Shown: positions 36,642-45,453 of the stretch, one piece after another | Numbering within the stretch: position 1 is the first letter of the stretch | Layout: every line of letters starts with the position of its first letter | DNA from: Actinoplanes sp. M2I2 | GTDB lineage: Bacteria; Actinomycetota; Actinomycetes; Mycobacteriales; Micromonosporaceae | Reading direction: 5' to 3' | Assembly (NCBI RefSeq): GCF_023544445.1 | Contig: NZ_JALPVJ010000032.1 | Location: 23,364-87,363, forward strand | Length of the DNA: 64,000 nucleotides | The notes under the pieces: model-generated | What the model saw: the letters and a program-made list of their open reading frames with translations, nothing else | Databases searched by the model: none | What the model was told of the DNA's origin: nothing | Position numbers and translations under genes: made by a program

Positions 36642-37484
36642 GTGATCGACCGAACGGGCTTGGCCGCGTTTCTCCGGCGGCGCCGGGAATCATTGCAACC
36701 GGTCGACGTCGGCCTCCCCCGGGGCGAACGCCGCAGGACCGGGGGGCTACGGCGCGAGGAAGTGGCGGCCCTGTCTCATATGTCGGTCGACTACTACTCC
36801 CGGCTGGAGCAGGGACGACAGTCCCGGCCATCCTCCTCCTTGATCGCCTGTATCGCTCAGGGGCTCCACCTGACGCTCGATGAGCGGGACCACCTCTTCC
36901 GGCTCGCCGGGCATCGTCCGCCGACGCGGGGGGCGGACAGCGACCACATCAGCCCCGGCATGCTGCGCGTCCTCGATCGGCTCGGTGACACTCCCGCGGA
37001 GATCGTCACCGAGCTGGGCGAGACACTGCGGCAGAACGAGCTCAGCGTCGCGCTCACCGGGAACCTGACGAACTACCGCGGACCTGCCCGCAGCATCGCC
37101 TACCGATGGTTCACCGACCTCGCCACCCGGCAGTTGTACCGGCCCGAGGATCACGCCTTCATGTCGCGGCTGTTCGTATCGGCGACACGGGAAGCGGCTG
37201 CCCTGCGTGGCCCGGGTTCGCGCGCCGCCGACCTCGCCGAGTTGCTGCTGGCCCGCAGCACCGAGTTCAAAGCCTTGTGGGAGGACCACACCACCGGCGT
37301 TCGCCCGGGTGAGGTCAAGCGGTTCGTCCATCCCGAGGTCGGCCGACTGGACCTGATCGCTCAGCACCTGATGGATCCGAGCCAATCCCATCAGCTGCTC
37401 GTCTACACCGCCGTCCCGGGCACCGAAAGCTACGACAAGCTTCAGCTGTTGGCCGTCGTCGGTGGACAGTCCTTCCAGCCGTGA
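36642..37484 (+). CDS. XRE regulator with MmyB-like ligand domain, copy 2 (280 aa)
   Basis: Same architecture and length as the copies at 32445, 48502 and 54872: helix-turn-helix with FLRRRRESLQPVDVGLP, GLRREEVAALSHMSVDYYSRLEQGR, then the PAS-like domain with ISPGMLRVLDRLGDTPAEI, ARSIAYRWFTDLATR, FMSRLF and TESYDKLQLL. GTG start at 36642 behind an AAGGAGAG ribosome-binding site. It converges with the first molybdopterin subunit gene (37591). CCGTGG occurs 65 bp before its start, inside the end of the methyltransferase gene. Confidence 0.92.
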   Translation: MIDRTGLAAFLRRRRESLQPVDVGLPRGERRRTGGLRREEVAALSHMSVDYYSRLEQGRQSRPSSSLIACIAQGLHLTLDERDHLFRLAGHRPPTRGADSDHISPGMLRVLDRLGDTPAEIVTELGETLRQNELSVALTGNLTNYRGPARSIAYRWFTDLATRQLYRPEDHAFMSRLFVSATREAAALRGPGSRAADLAELLLARSTEFKALWEDHTTGVRPGEVKRFVHPEVGRLDLIAQHLMDPSQSHQLLVYTAVPGTESYDKLQLLAVVGGQSFQP

Positions 37485-37590
37485 CCGCTCTCCACAGGTG
37501 AGCGCCCCTGGCGCAGCGTCTCCCCACGGGTGCCGCAGCCGGTAGTGCCGACCCGGTGCCGGGATCACGTCCCGGCACCGATGCGCGGCG

Positions 37591-39822
37591 CTACGGCAGC
37601 AGCTTGTCCATGGTGATCGGAAGATCGTGGCGGCGGATGCCGGTGGCGTTGTAGATGGCGTTGCCGATCGCGGCGGCCGAGCCGACCGTGCCCAGCTCGC
37701 CCAGCCCGCGGGTGCCGAGGGCACCGACGTTGGGGTCCGGCCGGCTCAGCAGGTGCACGTCGATGTCCGGGATGTCGGCGTTGATGGGCAGCATGTAGTC
37801 GGCCATGTTCGACGCGGCCAGCCGGCCGGTCTCGATCTCCAGCGGGTTCTCCTCCAGCAGCGCCTGCCCGATGCCGAAGATGACGCCACCGACGATCTGG
37901 CTACGGGCGGCCTGCGCGTTAACGACCTGCCCGGAGTCCACCACGGTGGTGAAGCGGCTGACGCGCGGCTCCATGGTGAACCGGTTGACGCGGACCTCGC
38001 AGAAGTGGGCGCCGAAGCTGTGGAACTCGTACTGCGCGATCGTCTCGGGAGCGAAGGCCGTCTGCCGGTCCACGACCAGGCTCTCCCGGCCGAGAGTGGC
38101 GAGCAGACGCCCGAAGGTCATCGAACGGCCCGCTCCGCGCAGGCGCCCGTCGACGTAGGTGACATCGGCGAGGTCGGCGCCGTACCACGGTGAGGCCTGT
38201 TCGGACACCGCGAGACTCCGGATCTCCGCGATCGCACCCTCAGCGGCCGCCACGATCGACGGTACGGTGCTGGAGGTGGCCATCGAGCCGGCGGCGGTCG
38301 CACCCGGCGGCAGCCAGGAGTCGCCGAGGCGCGGAGTCACCTTCCGCAGCGGAATGCCGAGCTGGTCGGCCCCGACGATGGCCAGCACGGTGAGCGCGCC
38401 GGTGCCCATGTCGCTGGTCGCGGTGGACACGACCGCGGTGTCGTTGTCGCGCAGTTCCACGCTGACGTTGACCGGCTGGCGGTTACCGGGATAGATGGCG
38501 GTGGCCATGCCCACGCCGATCAGCCAGTCGCCGTCGACCCGGCTGCGGGGTGTGGCCCGGCGGGCCGACCAGCCGAAACGCCGAGCGCCGATGCGGTAGC
38601 AATCGTCGAGGTGCTTGCTCGAGAACGCCTTGCCCGTGCTCGGACTGCCGGTGGCGTAGTTGCGCAGCCGCAGTTCGACCGGGTCGACGCCGGTCTTGAC
38701 GGCGATCTCGTCCATCAAGGTCTCCAGTGCGAACGCGCCGGGTGCCTCGTTGGGTCCCCGCATCGCCCAGCTCGGCGGCATGTCGAGCGTGACGAACCGC
38801 TGACGGATGTGCAGGTTCGGGGTTTTGTAGAGCGAGTCGGTGGTGTCGGTCGCCGGCAGCATCGGCCAGCCGCCGACGGCCGGCACCTCGGCGTCACTCT
38901 CGTGGCTGACCGCCTGGAGAACGCCGGTGCGCGAGGCGCCCAGGCGTATCGTGTGGTTGATCTGACCCCGGTGCCCGACCATGGTGAACACCTGCTCCCG
39001 GGTCATCACCAGCTTCACCGGGCGGCCCAGCCGGCGGGCGGCGCCGGCGGCGAGGATCGAGTCGTTCCACACGCGCACCCGGCTGCCGAAGCCACCGCCG
39101 GTGTAGGTGCACACCACGTGGACCGCCCGCAGCGACAGATCGAGCCGTTCCGAGAGCAGCTGTGCGGCCACCATCGGGGACTGGGAGCCGGTCCAGACGG
39201 TCACCTCGGTCTTGTCGTCGTTCCACTCGGCGATAGCAGCGTGCGGCTCCATCGCGACGTGGTGCTGGACGGGCTGGTGGAAAGTGGCCTCGACGGTCAC
39301 GTCGCTGGCGGCCAGAGCCGCGTCGATCGAGTCGACGCCCGGCGCGAGCACCGTGACGTTGGCCGGTCCCACGGTCGGCGGCAGGGCCGGCGTCACACCG
39401 GGGCTGTGCGCCTCCACCGAGATCCTCGGGGTCACGGACTCGTAGGTGGTGGTGATCAGCGCCGCGGCGTCACGGGCCTGCTCGAAGGTCTCGGCGACGA
39501 CCAGGGCGATGGCCTGCCCGCGATACCGGATCTCACGGTCCTGCAGGGGCAAATAGTTCTCCGCCAACAGGGCCGGCGAACCGGGTCGCAGTGTCGGGAA
39601 GTTTAGATTCTGGTCCGGGTTGTACACGGCGAGGACGCCGGGGGCGGCCAGCGCCGCCGCGATGTCCATCCGCAGGATCCGGCCTTTCGCGACCGTGCTG
39701 GTGACGACGTACGCGTACGTGACATCGGTGACCGGGTAGTCCGCAGCGTACTGCGCCGCACCGGTCACCTTCGATCGTCCGTCGACGCGGTCGATCTCGC
39801 GGCCGAGGGGTGAGACGGGCAT
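37591..39822 (-). CDS. Molybdopterin-binding subunit, xanthine dehydrogenase/aldehyde oxidoreductase family, copy 1 (743 aa)
   Basis: Large MoCo subunit. GREIDRVDGRSKVTGAAQYAADY at the N-terminus, the GGGFG motif (YTGGGFGSR), MRGPNEAPGAFALE and the C-terminal GLGELGTVGSAAAIGNAIYNATG hallmark, in which Glu709 corresponds to the catalytic glutamate. No signal peptide, as for PaoC, which is exported with its Tat-bearing partner. Start 39822 is backed by AGGAG six bases upstream. The partner FeS and FAD subunits are 8 kb away (46627-48224). It diverges from copy 2 across a 334-bp promoter region. Substrate: probably an aldehyde (family inference). Confidence 0.93.
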   Translation of the reverse strand: MPVSPLGREIDRVDGRSKVTGAAQYAADYPVTDVTYAYVVTSTVAKGRILRMDIAAALAAPGVLAVYNPDQNLNFPTLRPGSPALLAENYLPLQDREIRYRGQAIALVVAETFEQARDAAALITTTYESVTPRISVEAHSPGVTPALPPTVGPANVTVLAPGVDSIDAALAASDVTVEATFHQPVQHHVAMEPHAAIAEWNDDKTEVTVWTGSQSPMVAAQLLSERLDLSLRAVHVVCTYTGGGFGSRVRVWNDSILAAGAARRLGRPVKLVMTREQVFTMVGHRGQINHTIRLGASRTGVLQAVSHESDAEVPAVGGWPMLPATDTTDSLYKTPNLHIRQRFVTLDMPPSWAMRGPNEAPGAFALETLMDEIAVKTGVDPVELRLRNYATGSPSTGKAFSSKHLDDCYRIGARRFGWSARRATPRSRVDGDWLIGVGMATAIYPGNRQPVNVSVELRDNDTAVVSTATSDMGTGALTVLAIVGADQLGIPLRKVTPRLGDSWLPPGATAAGSMATSSTVPSIVAAAEGAIAEIRSLAVSEQASPWYGADLADVTYVDGRLRGAGRSMTFGRLLATLGRESLVVDRQTAFAPETIAQYEFHSFGAHFCEVRVNRFTMEPRVSRFTTVVDSGQVVNAQAARSQIVGGVIFGIGQALLEENPLEIETGRLAASNMADYMLPINADIPDIDVHLLSRPDPNVGALGTRGLGELGTVGSAAAIGNAIYNATGIRRHDLPITMDKLLP

Positions 39823-40156
39823 GCGTGACTCCTGACTGTTGACATGTGCTGCGAACCGCGCCGCTGTCCGTCGTTCGTTCAGGCGCCCGTCCATACTGGG
39901 TGTGGGCGCCGACTGGTCAACAGGGGTCCAACAATCCTCGGATGGGCCGCGGACCATGGCGGTCAGGAGTCGACAGACATACCTCGGCGGGGTCGGCGGA
40001 AGGCCGGCGACGGGTCCCGACGACCCGGATCGCTCGCCGGCGAAGCGCCGGGCCGGCGCGTCGCGGAGCCTGGGTTCGACAGGGCCTGGTTCACGCCGGC
40101 ACCCCTATCGACACTTATTGACGACCACGGAATTGGCATTCCCATGAGGAGTCGTT
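39823..40156. promoter_or_regulatory. Divergent promoter region of molybdopterin subunits 1 and 2
   Basis: 334 bp that must promote both genes. Contains an operator-like site at 40073-40091. No coding potential beyond short frames. Confidence 0.6.
40073..40091 (+). promoter_or_regulatory. Candidate operator (GGTTC-N6-GCCTGG variant)
   Basis: GGTTC, GACAGG, GCCTGG reproduces the layout of the site at 54790-54811 (GGATC, GACAGG, CCGTGG) with the inner GACAGG identical. It ends about 67 bp before the GTG of molybdopterin subunit 2, comparable to the 56-65 bp at XRE regulators 3 and 4. Confidence 0.4.
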
Positions 40157-42391
40157 GTGACCGTTTCACCACTCGGACGCGAGATCGACCGCGTCGACGG
40201 CCGATCGAAGGTCACCGGCGCTGCCCGGTACTCCGCCGACTATCCGGCCCCGAATCTGGCCCACGCCTACGTGGTCACCAGCACGATCGCGCGGGGGACG
40301 ATCCGGCAGATGGAGACCGCCGCCGCGAGGTCCGCCCCCGGCGTCATCGACGTCTACGGCCCGGACACCCCGGACCGCAAACTCGGGTTGCGATTGGTCC
40401 CCGGCGCCGGAGAACAATTCGCACCACTGGCCGACAACCTGGTGCGTTACCGCGGGCAGATCATCGCCGTGGTCATCGCGGAGAGCTTCGAGCAGGCGCG
40501 CGAGGCCGCCGCCCTGGTCACCACGACGTACGACGAACAGCCGGCGAGGATCGAGCTCGGCGACGGACCCCGGACGCCGGTCGCTGCAGTAGGTGGACAC
40601 CCGACGCAAGAGACGATCCTCGCCCCCGGTGTCGACTCGATCGACGCGGCATTGGCCGGCAGCGAGGTCGTCGTGGCGGCCGACTTCCACGGTCCGGCCC
40701 AGAATCACGTCGCCCTGGAGGTGCACGCCGTCCTCGCGACGTGGAACCGTGAACGCACTTCGCTGACCATGCACAGCGGGGCTCAGATCCCGCACACCCA
40801 TGCTCAGGTGATCACCCTGCAGCTGGGCCTGAACCCACCACCCACCGTACGGCTGATCGCTCCCTTCGTCGGCGGCGGCTTCGGCGGCCGCATCGTCCCC
40901 GCCGGTGAGGCCGCCCTGGCGGCCGCGCTCGCCTACCGGGTACAGCGCCCGGTGCGGCTGGTCCTGACCAGGGAACAGGAATTCACCGTGGCCAGCCACC
41001 GGGGCCGGGTCGACCAGACCGTCCGGCTGGGTGCCTCCCGTGCCGGGGTCCTCACCGTGGTCAGCCACAAGACGACCACGGAAATGCCCACCGTCGGCGC
41101 GTGGAACACGGTTCCCGCGGAGAGTACGTCCGGCATGTTGTACAAGACCCCCAACCTGCACCTCGACCAGGGACAGGTGGTCCTCGACGTGCCACCGACC
41201 GCCGCCATGCGGGCACCCCACGAAGCCATGGGGTCGTTCGCGCTCGAAACCGCGATGGATGAACTGGCTGTCGCCACCGGCATCGACCCGCTCACGTTGC
41301 GACAGCGCAACTATGCGACCGTCTCGCCGCGCTCCGGACTGTCGTTCTCGAGCAAGCACCTGGACGACTGCTACCGGATCGGCGCGCAACGCTTCGGGTG
41401 GCGGGCGCGCCGGGCCGAGCCGCGTTCCCGGGTCGACGGGGACTGGCTGATCGGCATGGGAACGGCCAGCGCGATCTACCACGGTGACCGCCTTCCCTTC
41501 CCGGTCGGCGTCCGGATCCGCCTGTCCCCCGACAACACCGCCGTCATCTCGTCCGCCACCGCCGATCTGGGCACCGGCGCGCTGACCATGCTCGCGATCA
41601 CCGGCGCCCACGAACTGGGCATCCCGCTGCGCCGGGTGACACCCGAGATCGGTGACACGGACCTGCCGCCCGGCGCGCCGGCAGCCAGGTCGACCGCCAC
41701 CGCCAACACCGTGGCGGCGGTCCACAGCGCCGCCACGGCCGTCGCGAAGGCCCTGATCGACCTCGCCGTGACCCAGGCCGGCTCCCCCTGGTACGGCGCC
41801 GACGCCAAGGACCTCACCTATGCCGACGGCCGGGTGCGCGGGGCGGGCCGATCGATGAGCTTCGGCCAGTTGCTCAGCACGGTCGGCCGTGACCGGATCG
41901 AGGCGACCGCCACCACCCAGGCCGGCCCGGAGTTGAGCGAGTACGAGTTCTACTGCTTCGGTGCCCACTTCTGCGAGGTCCGGGTCAACCGCTTCACCGG
42001 CGAGCCCCGGATCTCGCGTTTCACCTCGGTCGTGGACATCGGCCGTGTCATCAACGCCCAGGCCGCCCGGAGCCAGATCGTCGGCGGCGTCATTTTCGGC
42101 ATCGGCCAGGCCCTGCTGGAGGAGAACCCGTTCGAGCCGGGCAGCGGCCGGATGGCGGCCGCCAACATGGCCGACTACATGCTGCCGGTCAACGCCGACA
42201 TCCCGAAGATCGACGTTCACATGCTCGACCGGCCCGACCCCCACATCAACGAACTGGGCGCCCGCGGGTGCGGAGAACTCGGCGCCGTCGGCTCGGCCGC
42301 GGCGATCGGAAACGCCATCTACAACGCGACCGGAGCCCGAATCCGGAGCACTCCGATCACCCTGGACAAGATCCTCGAACACCTCACGTAA
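40157..42391 (+). CDS. Molybdopterin-binding subunit, XDH/aldehyde oxidoreductase family, copy 2 (744 aa)
   Basis: Paralogue of the genes at 37591 and 52293. Landmarks: GREIDRVDGRSKVTGAARYSADY, VGGGFGGR (GGGFG), MRAPHEAMGSFALE, and the C-terminal GCGELGAVGSAAAIGNAIYNATG with catalytic-position Glu707. It differs from copies 1 and 3 around the substrate pocket (for example MRAPHEAMG versus MRGPNEAPG), which suggests another specificity. GTG start at 40157 with GAGGAG six bases upstream. No signal peptide; it probably uses the Tat-bearing FeS subunit at 47607-48224. An ISAs1 transposase relic lies just downstream. Confidence 0.93.
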   Translation: MTVSPLGREIDRVDGRSKVTGAARYSADYPAPNLAHAYVVTSTIARGTIRQMETAAARSAPGVIDVYGPDTPDRKLGLRLVPGAGEQFAPLADNLVRYRGQIIAVVIAESFEQAREAAALVTTTYDEQPARIELGDGPRTPVAAVGGHPTQETILAPGVDSIDAALAGSEVVVAADFHGPAQNHVALEVHAVLATWNRERTSLTMHSGAQIPHTHAQVITLQLGLNPPPTVRLIAPFVGGGFGGRIVPAGEAALAAALAYRVQRPVRLVLTREQEFTVASHRGRVDQTVRLGASRAGVLTVVSHKTTTEMPTVGAWNTVPAESTSGMLYKTPNLHLDQGQVVLDVPPTAAMRAPHEAMGSFALETAMDELAVATGIDPLTLRQRNYATVSPRSGLSFSSKHLDDCYRIGAQRFGWRARRAEPRSRVDGDWLIGMGTASAIYHGDRLPFPVGVRIRLSPDNTAVISSATADLGTGALTMLAITGAHELGIPLRRVTPEIGDTDLPPGAPAARSTATANTVAAVHSAATAVAKALIDLAVTQAGSPWYGADAKDLTYADGRVRGAGRSMSFGQLLSTVGRDRIEATATTQAGPELSEYEFYCFGAHFCEVRVNRFTGEPRISRFTSVVDIGRVINAQAARSQIVGGVIFGIGQALLEENPFEPGSGRMAAANMADYMLPVNADIPKIDVHMLDRPDPHINELGARGCGELGAVGSAAAIGNAIYNATGARIRSTPITLDKILEHLT

Positions 42392-42765
42392 ACCGGCAGA
42401 GCGGCATCTTGGCCCGTCACACTCCAGTGATGCGGCCCTTCGGACGGCAGCCGACGTGAGAACCGGCGCCACTCGCGGGTTGCGCGGGCGATGTTGGTGG
42501 CGCCGGTGGTTCGGTACCAGCCGATTGCGGTGTTACGCAGGGTCGCGATGACTGCGGGTCCGTGGACTGTCCGGGCAATCACCCTCACCAGTGGCCGGTC
42601 GTTCGGGGACGTTGGCCCAGCGGCCGAGAAGGATGTTCGACGTCGATGCCACCCTGGTACTGGAACAGGGTCGAATGCTCCCGCTCGGGCTTGACTGTGG
42701 TGTGGGAACACCGTTTCCAATGCCGGAAGGCTTCATGGTGTTGATCCTTCCGACAGGAGATCCCG
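42392..42765. other. Intergenic region with transposase relic
   Basis: 374 bp between molybdopterin subunit 2 and the secreted hydrolase. Holds the ISAs1-type relic (42455-42610) and the hydrolase promoter with a ribosome-binding site AGGAGA just before 42766. No intact gene. Confidence 0.6.
42455..42610 (-). pseudogene. ISAs1-type transposase C-terminal relic
   Basis: The minus strand reads RTVHGPAVIATLRNTAIG followed by WYRTTGATNIARATREW, the conserved C-terminal end of ISAs1 (H-repeat) family transposases (GNGP..MATLRNxAIGxxR..G.TNIAxA). About 50 codons remain; no catalytic core and no terminal repeats are seen. Confidence 0.75.
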
Positions 42766-44418
42766 ATGTCCCGTGTTCTTCCCCGCATCCTGGCGGTCCT
42801 GGTGACCGTCGGCGCCGGCCTCGTCGCCACGCCCGCGGCCCACGCCGACACCTCCCCCGTCCAGCGCAGTGTGGACGCGCTGGCCTCCCAGGACCGGTTC
42901 GTCGGTGTGCCGGCGTCGTCGCTTCCGGCCCAGGCCACGACACGGACCACTGGATCAGTGGTGTCCAAGCTGCGGTGGGGTACCTGTCCCACCGATGCGC
43001 CGGCTCCACAGCAGTGCGCAACGCTGCAGGTGCCGCTGGACTACCGCCACGCGCAGGGCCGGACCATCTCGGTCGAGGTGTCGCGCATCCCGGCAGCCGA
43101 CCCGGCGAAACGCAAAGGCGTCCTGATGCTCAACGGCGGGGGCCCCAGCGCCAGCCTCGACGTGCCGACCGCGTTCGGCACCGTGTTGCCCGCCGAGGTG
43201 CGGGACAGCTATGACCTGGTGGCCTTCGACCCGCGCGGTATCGGCTACAGCACGCCGATGAGCTGCGGCCGCGGTGCGGACGAGCTGATCCGTGACCTAC
43301 AGCTGTCCATTCTTTCGTTCCCCGCCGCCGACGGCTCGATCGGCGCGAACGTGTCGTTCGCGAAACGGATGGCCCAGCAGTGCGCCGCGAACTCCGGTGA
43401 CCTGCTGAAGCACATCACCACCGCGAACGTCGCCCGCGACATGGACCAGATCCGCCGGGCGCTCGGTGAGCGCACTGTTTCCTACTACGGCATTTCCTGG
43501 GGTACGCACCTCGGCTCCCTCTATAGGGCACTGTTCCCGCGCACCATCGACCGGATGGTGATCGACAGCTCGGTGGATCCGAATGTCCGCGGCTACGACG
43601 ATTTCCAGACTTTCAGCGGCGCGATGGAGGACCGCTGGCCCGACCTCGCCGCCTTCGGCGCAGCAAACGCCGACACGGTACGTCTCGGCACCACCGCACG
43701 ACAGGTGCGGAAGAACTATCTGGCGCTGACGGCCCGGCTCGACCGCCACCCAGTCAGGCTGGCGGAGACCAAAGCCCCGATCAACGGCAACTTCGTCCGG
43801 CTGTTCACGTGGCAACTGTCGTACAGCGACGCCGCCCTCATCGCCACCGAGGACGCGCCACTTCCGCAGATGGCTCAGCTGTGGCGCGCTGCCGGTGCTG
43901 CCGCCGCGGGACACGCCACCGCCGCCGATCGTGCTTTCCTGGCCGGCCTGGCCAACGGTCTGGTCGCCAGCGGCAAGCTGCCGAATGTCCCGCAGGACAA
44001 CCTCTTCTCGGCCGGGTGGGCGTACAGCTGCGGCGACAAGGCCTGGCCCCGCAAGGTCGGGACGTACGCCCGCAACGTCGCGGCCGACCGGGCCACGTTC
44101 CCGCTGACCGCCGGCGCTCCCGCGAACATCGCGCCCTGCTCAGCGTGGGCCGTGCAGCCGGCCGGACCGGAGCCGACGGTCAAGCCGATCGGCCGGCGTA
44201 ACGTGCTGATTCTGCAGAACGACCGGGACCCGTCCACCCCGCTGAGCGGGGCCTACGGCATGCGCCGGGCGATGGGCTCGGATGCCGTGCTGGTCACCGT
44301 CGACGCCGGCGGCCATGGCGTGCTGATCCACCCGAAGCCGAACGCCTGCGCGATCGGCGCCCTCACTTCCTATCTCACCACCGGGGCTTTGCCCCCCACC
44401 GACAAGGCCTGCGCGTAA
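42766..44418 (+). CDS. Secreted alpha/beta hydrolase, TAP-type peptidase (550 aa)
   Basis: Signal peptide (residues 1-27, ending AAHA). Alpha/beta-hydrolase fold of the tripeptidyl aminopeptidase (SlpD/TAP) type: VLMLNGGGPSAS oxyanion region, FDPRGIGYS, nucleophile elbow YYGISWGTHLG with Ser244, the TAP C-terminal domain with LILQNDRDPSTPLSGA (Asp488) and DAGGHGVL (His517). It should release short peptides from the N-terminus of extracellular proteins, or act on other amides/esters. ATG at 42766 follows AGGAGATCCCG. Cys pairs (CPTDAPAPQQC, SCG) probably form disulfides outside the cell. A strong hairpin follows. Confidence 0.92.
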   Translation: MSRVLPRILAVLVTVGAGLVATPAAHADTSPVQRSVDALASQDRFVGVPASSLPAQATTRTTGSVVSKLRWGTCPTDAPAPQQCATLQVPLDYRHAQGRTISVEVSRIPAADPAKRKGVLMLNGGGPSASLDVPTAFGTVLPAEVRDSYDLVAFDPRGIGYSTPMSCGRGADELIRDLQLSILSFPAADGSIGANVSFAKRMAQQCAANSGDLLKHITTANVARDMDQIRRALGERTVSYYGISWGTHLGSLYRALFPRTIDRMVIDSSVDPNVRGYDDFQTFSGAMEDRWPDLAAFGAANADTVRLGTTARQVRKNYLALTARLDRHPVRLAETKAPINGNFVRLFTWQLSYSDAALIATEDAPLPQMAQLWRAAGAAAAGHATAADRAFLAGLANGLVASGKLPNVPQDNLFSAGWAYSCGDKAWPRKVGTYARNVAADRATFPLTAGAPANIAPCSAWAVQPAGPEPTVKPIGRRNVLILQNDRDPSTPLSGAYGMRRAMGSDAVLVTVDAGGHGVLIHPKPNACAIGALTSYLTTGALPPTDKACA

Positions 44419-44430
44419 GCCCTGTCATCC

Positions 44431-44462
44431 GGCCCGGCCTGAGATTCGTCTCGGGCCGGGCC
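44431..44462 (+). terminator. Hairpin after the secreted hydrolase
   Basis: GGCCCGGCCTGAGA pairs with TCTCGGGCCGGGCC (one mismatch) around a TTCG tetraloop, 13 bases after the stop codon. A classic stable terminator. Confidence 0.85.
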
Positions 44463-44494
44463 TCCGTCGTCCGGCGGCCCGGCCGGCGCCGCGC

Positions 44495-44750
44495 TCCGTA
44501 CCGCAAAGCGTTTGCGCACCTCGGCGGCATCCCACGGGCTGTTCGTCACGAAATGGTTCAAGGCCTGCTCATGCGGCCCGGCCAGCCGGGCCGCCATCGG
44601 CTGGATCGACTTACGCCTGCCATCCAGCATCAACCCGCGCAGATAATCTCCAGCCCGCTCCTGCCATCCCGACCGGGTCAGCGACGCGAACACATCCGTT
44701 ACGAACTCATCCAAATCATCGGCCAGTTGCTGCACCTCGACCGTGTCCAT
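44495..44750 (-). pseudogene. IS701-type transposase N-terminal relic
   Basis: From the ATG at 44750 the frame reads LDEFVTDVFASLTRSGWQ, then YLRGLMLDGRRKSIQPMAARL and NHFVTNSPWDAAEVRKR, the N-terminus of IS701-family transposases. Family similarity stops near 44495; the frame continues into antisense of the hydrolase tail. The DDE core is absent, so the element is dead. Confidence 0.85.
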
Positions 44751-44816
44751 CAACCAACGACACCAACATCCACAGGCATCTGTCACCGTCAGCCACTCGA
44801 ACGTGACAAAGCACTA

Positions 44817-45176
44817 CTAGGCGGTGGCTGCTGCTCCGACCAGCAGGCAGGCGACGATGACGATATTGATCCGCGGCGGCATGTATTCGATGAACTTGAG
44901 GCAGATGACGAACCATCCGGCAACGGCGGCCAAGCTGATCACCTGGCCGGGAATTTTACTCATGACGTCTGATCCGCTGCGGACAACCAGGATCGCGAGC
45001 GCGGCGAACGCCACCTGCCCGAGTGCATACGCCGAATGAAGGCCGAAATAGTAGGTCGATTCGGTGCCGGCCGGACGGTGGCCGCTGAGATGTTGATGGA
45101 CCACGTCGACGGCGAAATGCAACACGCCCGTCACCAGTAGAAACCCGAAAGCTCCGTACAACAACGCCCTGTGCAT
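44817..45176 (-). CDS. Small membrane protein of unknown function (119 aa)
   Basis: Four hydrophobic helices (about 5-24, 42-62, 72-95 and 100-117) with HFAVDVVHQHL in the first loop, which places three His close to the membrane face. No family recognised. It sits between the IS701 relic and the XdhC-type gene, both on the same strand, and its ribosome-binding site is weak. The His-rich loop might bind metal or heme (speculative). Confidence 0.6.
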   Translation of the reverse strand: MHRALLYGAFGFLLVTGVLHFAVDVVHQHLSGHRPAGTESTYYFGLHSAYALGQVAFAALAILVVRSGSDVMSKIPGQVISLAAVAGWFVICLKFIEYMPPRINIVIVACLLVGAAATA

Positions 45177-45453
45177 GGTGGTCCAGTCCTTGTCGCGCGG
45201 AGTACGGAATCGGGTGCGGCCTGGGAGTTCCGACCATCGGCGCCACAGTCCAGATCGGCGGATGGTCGCTGTGGCGCAGAATCTGCTGACCGCTCCCGCG
45301 GCACGCGGTCGCTGAGTGCCACGACCCGATCCGCTGCGCGTCCCGGCGCGTCCTCGCGGATCCGGCCGCGGCGCTCAGCGGCCTGGCGGAGCTGACGTGC
45401 TCGCCCGGTCAGCTTGGCGCCGGTGAAGGTCATGGCCATTCGTGGCCGGCCGG
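45177..45453. other. Gap between membrane protein and XdhC-type gene
   Basis: 277 bp. A minus-strand frame with ATG at 45433 (MTFTGAKLTGRARQLR...) is open but lacks a ribosome-binding site and overlaps the membrane protein gene, so I do not call it. Confidence 0.4.

Noticed and set aside
40166..42472. 768-codon minus-strand frame
   Set aside because: Antisense of molybdopterin subunit 2, which has all family motifs.
45131..45439. Possible 100-codon minus-strand gene
   Set aside because: No ribosome-binding site and overlaps the membrane protein gene in another frame.
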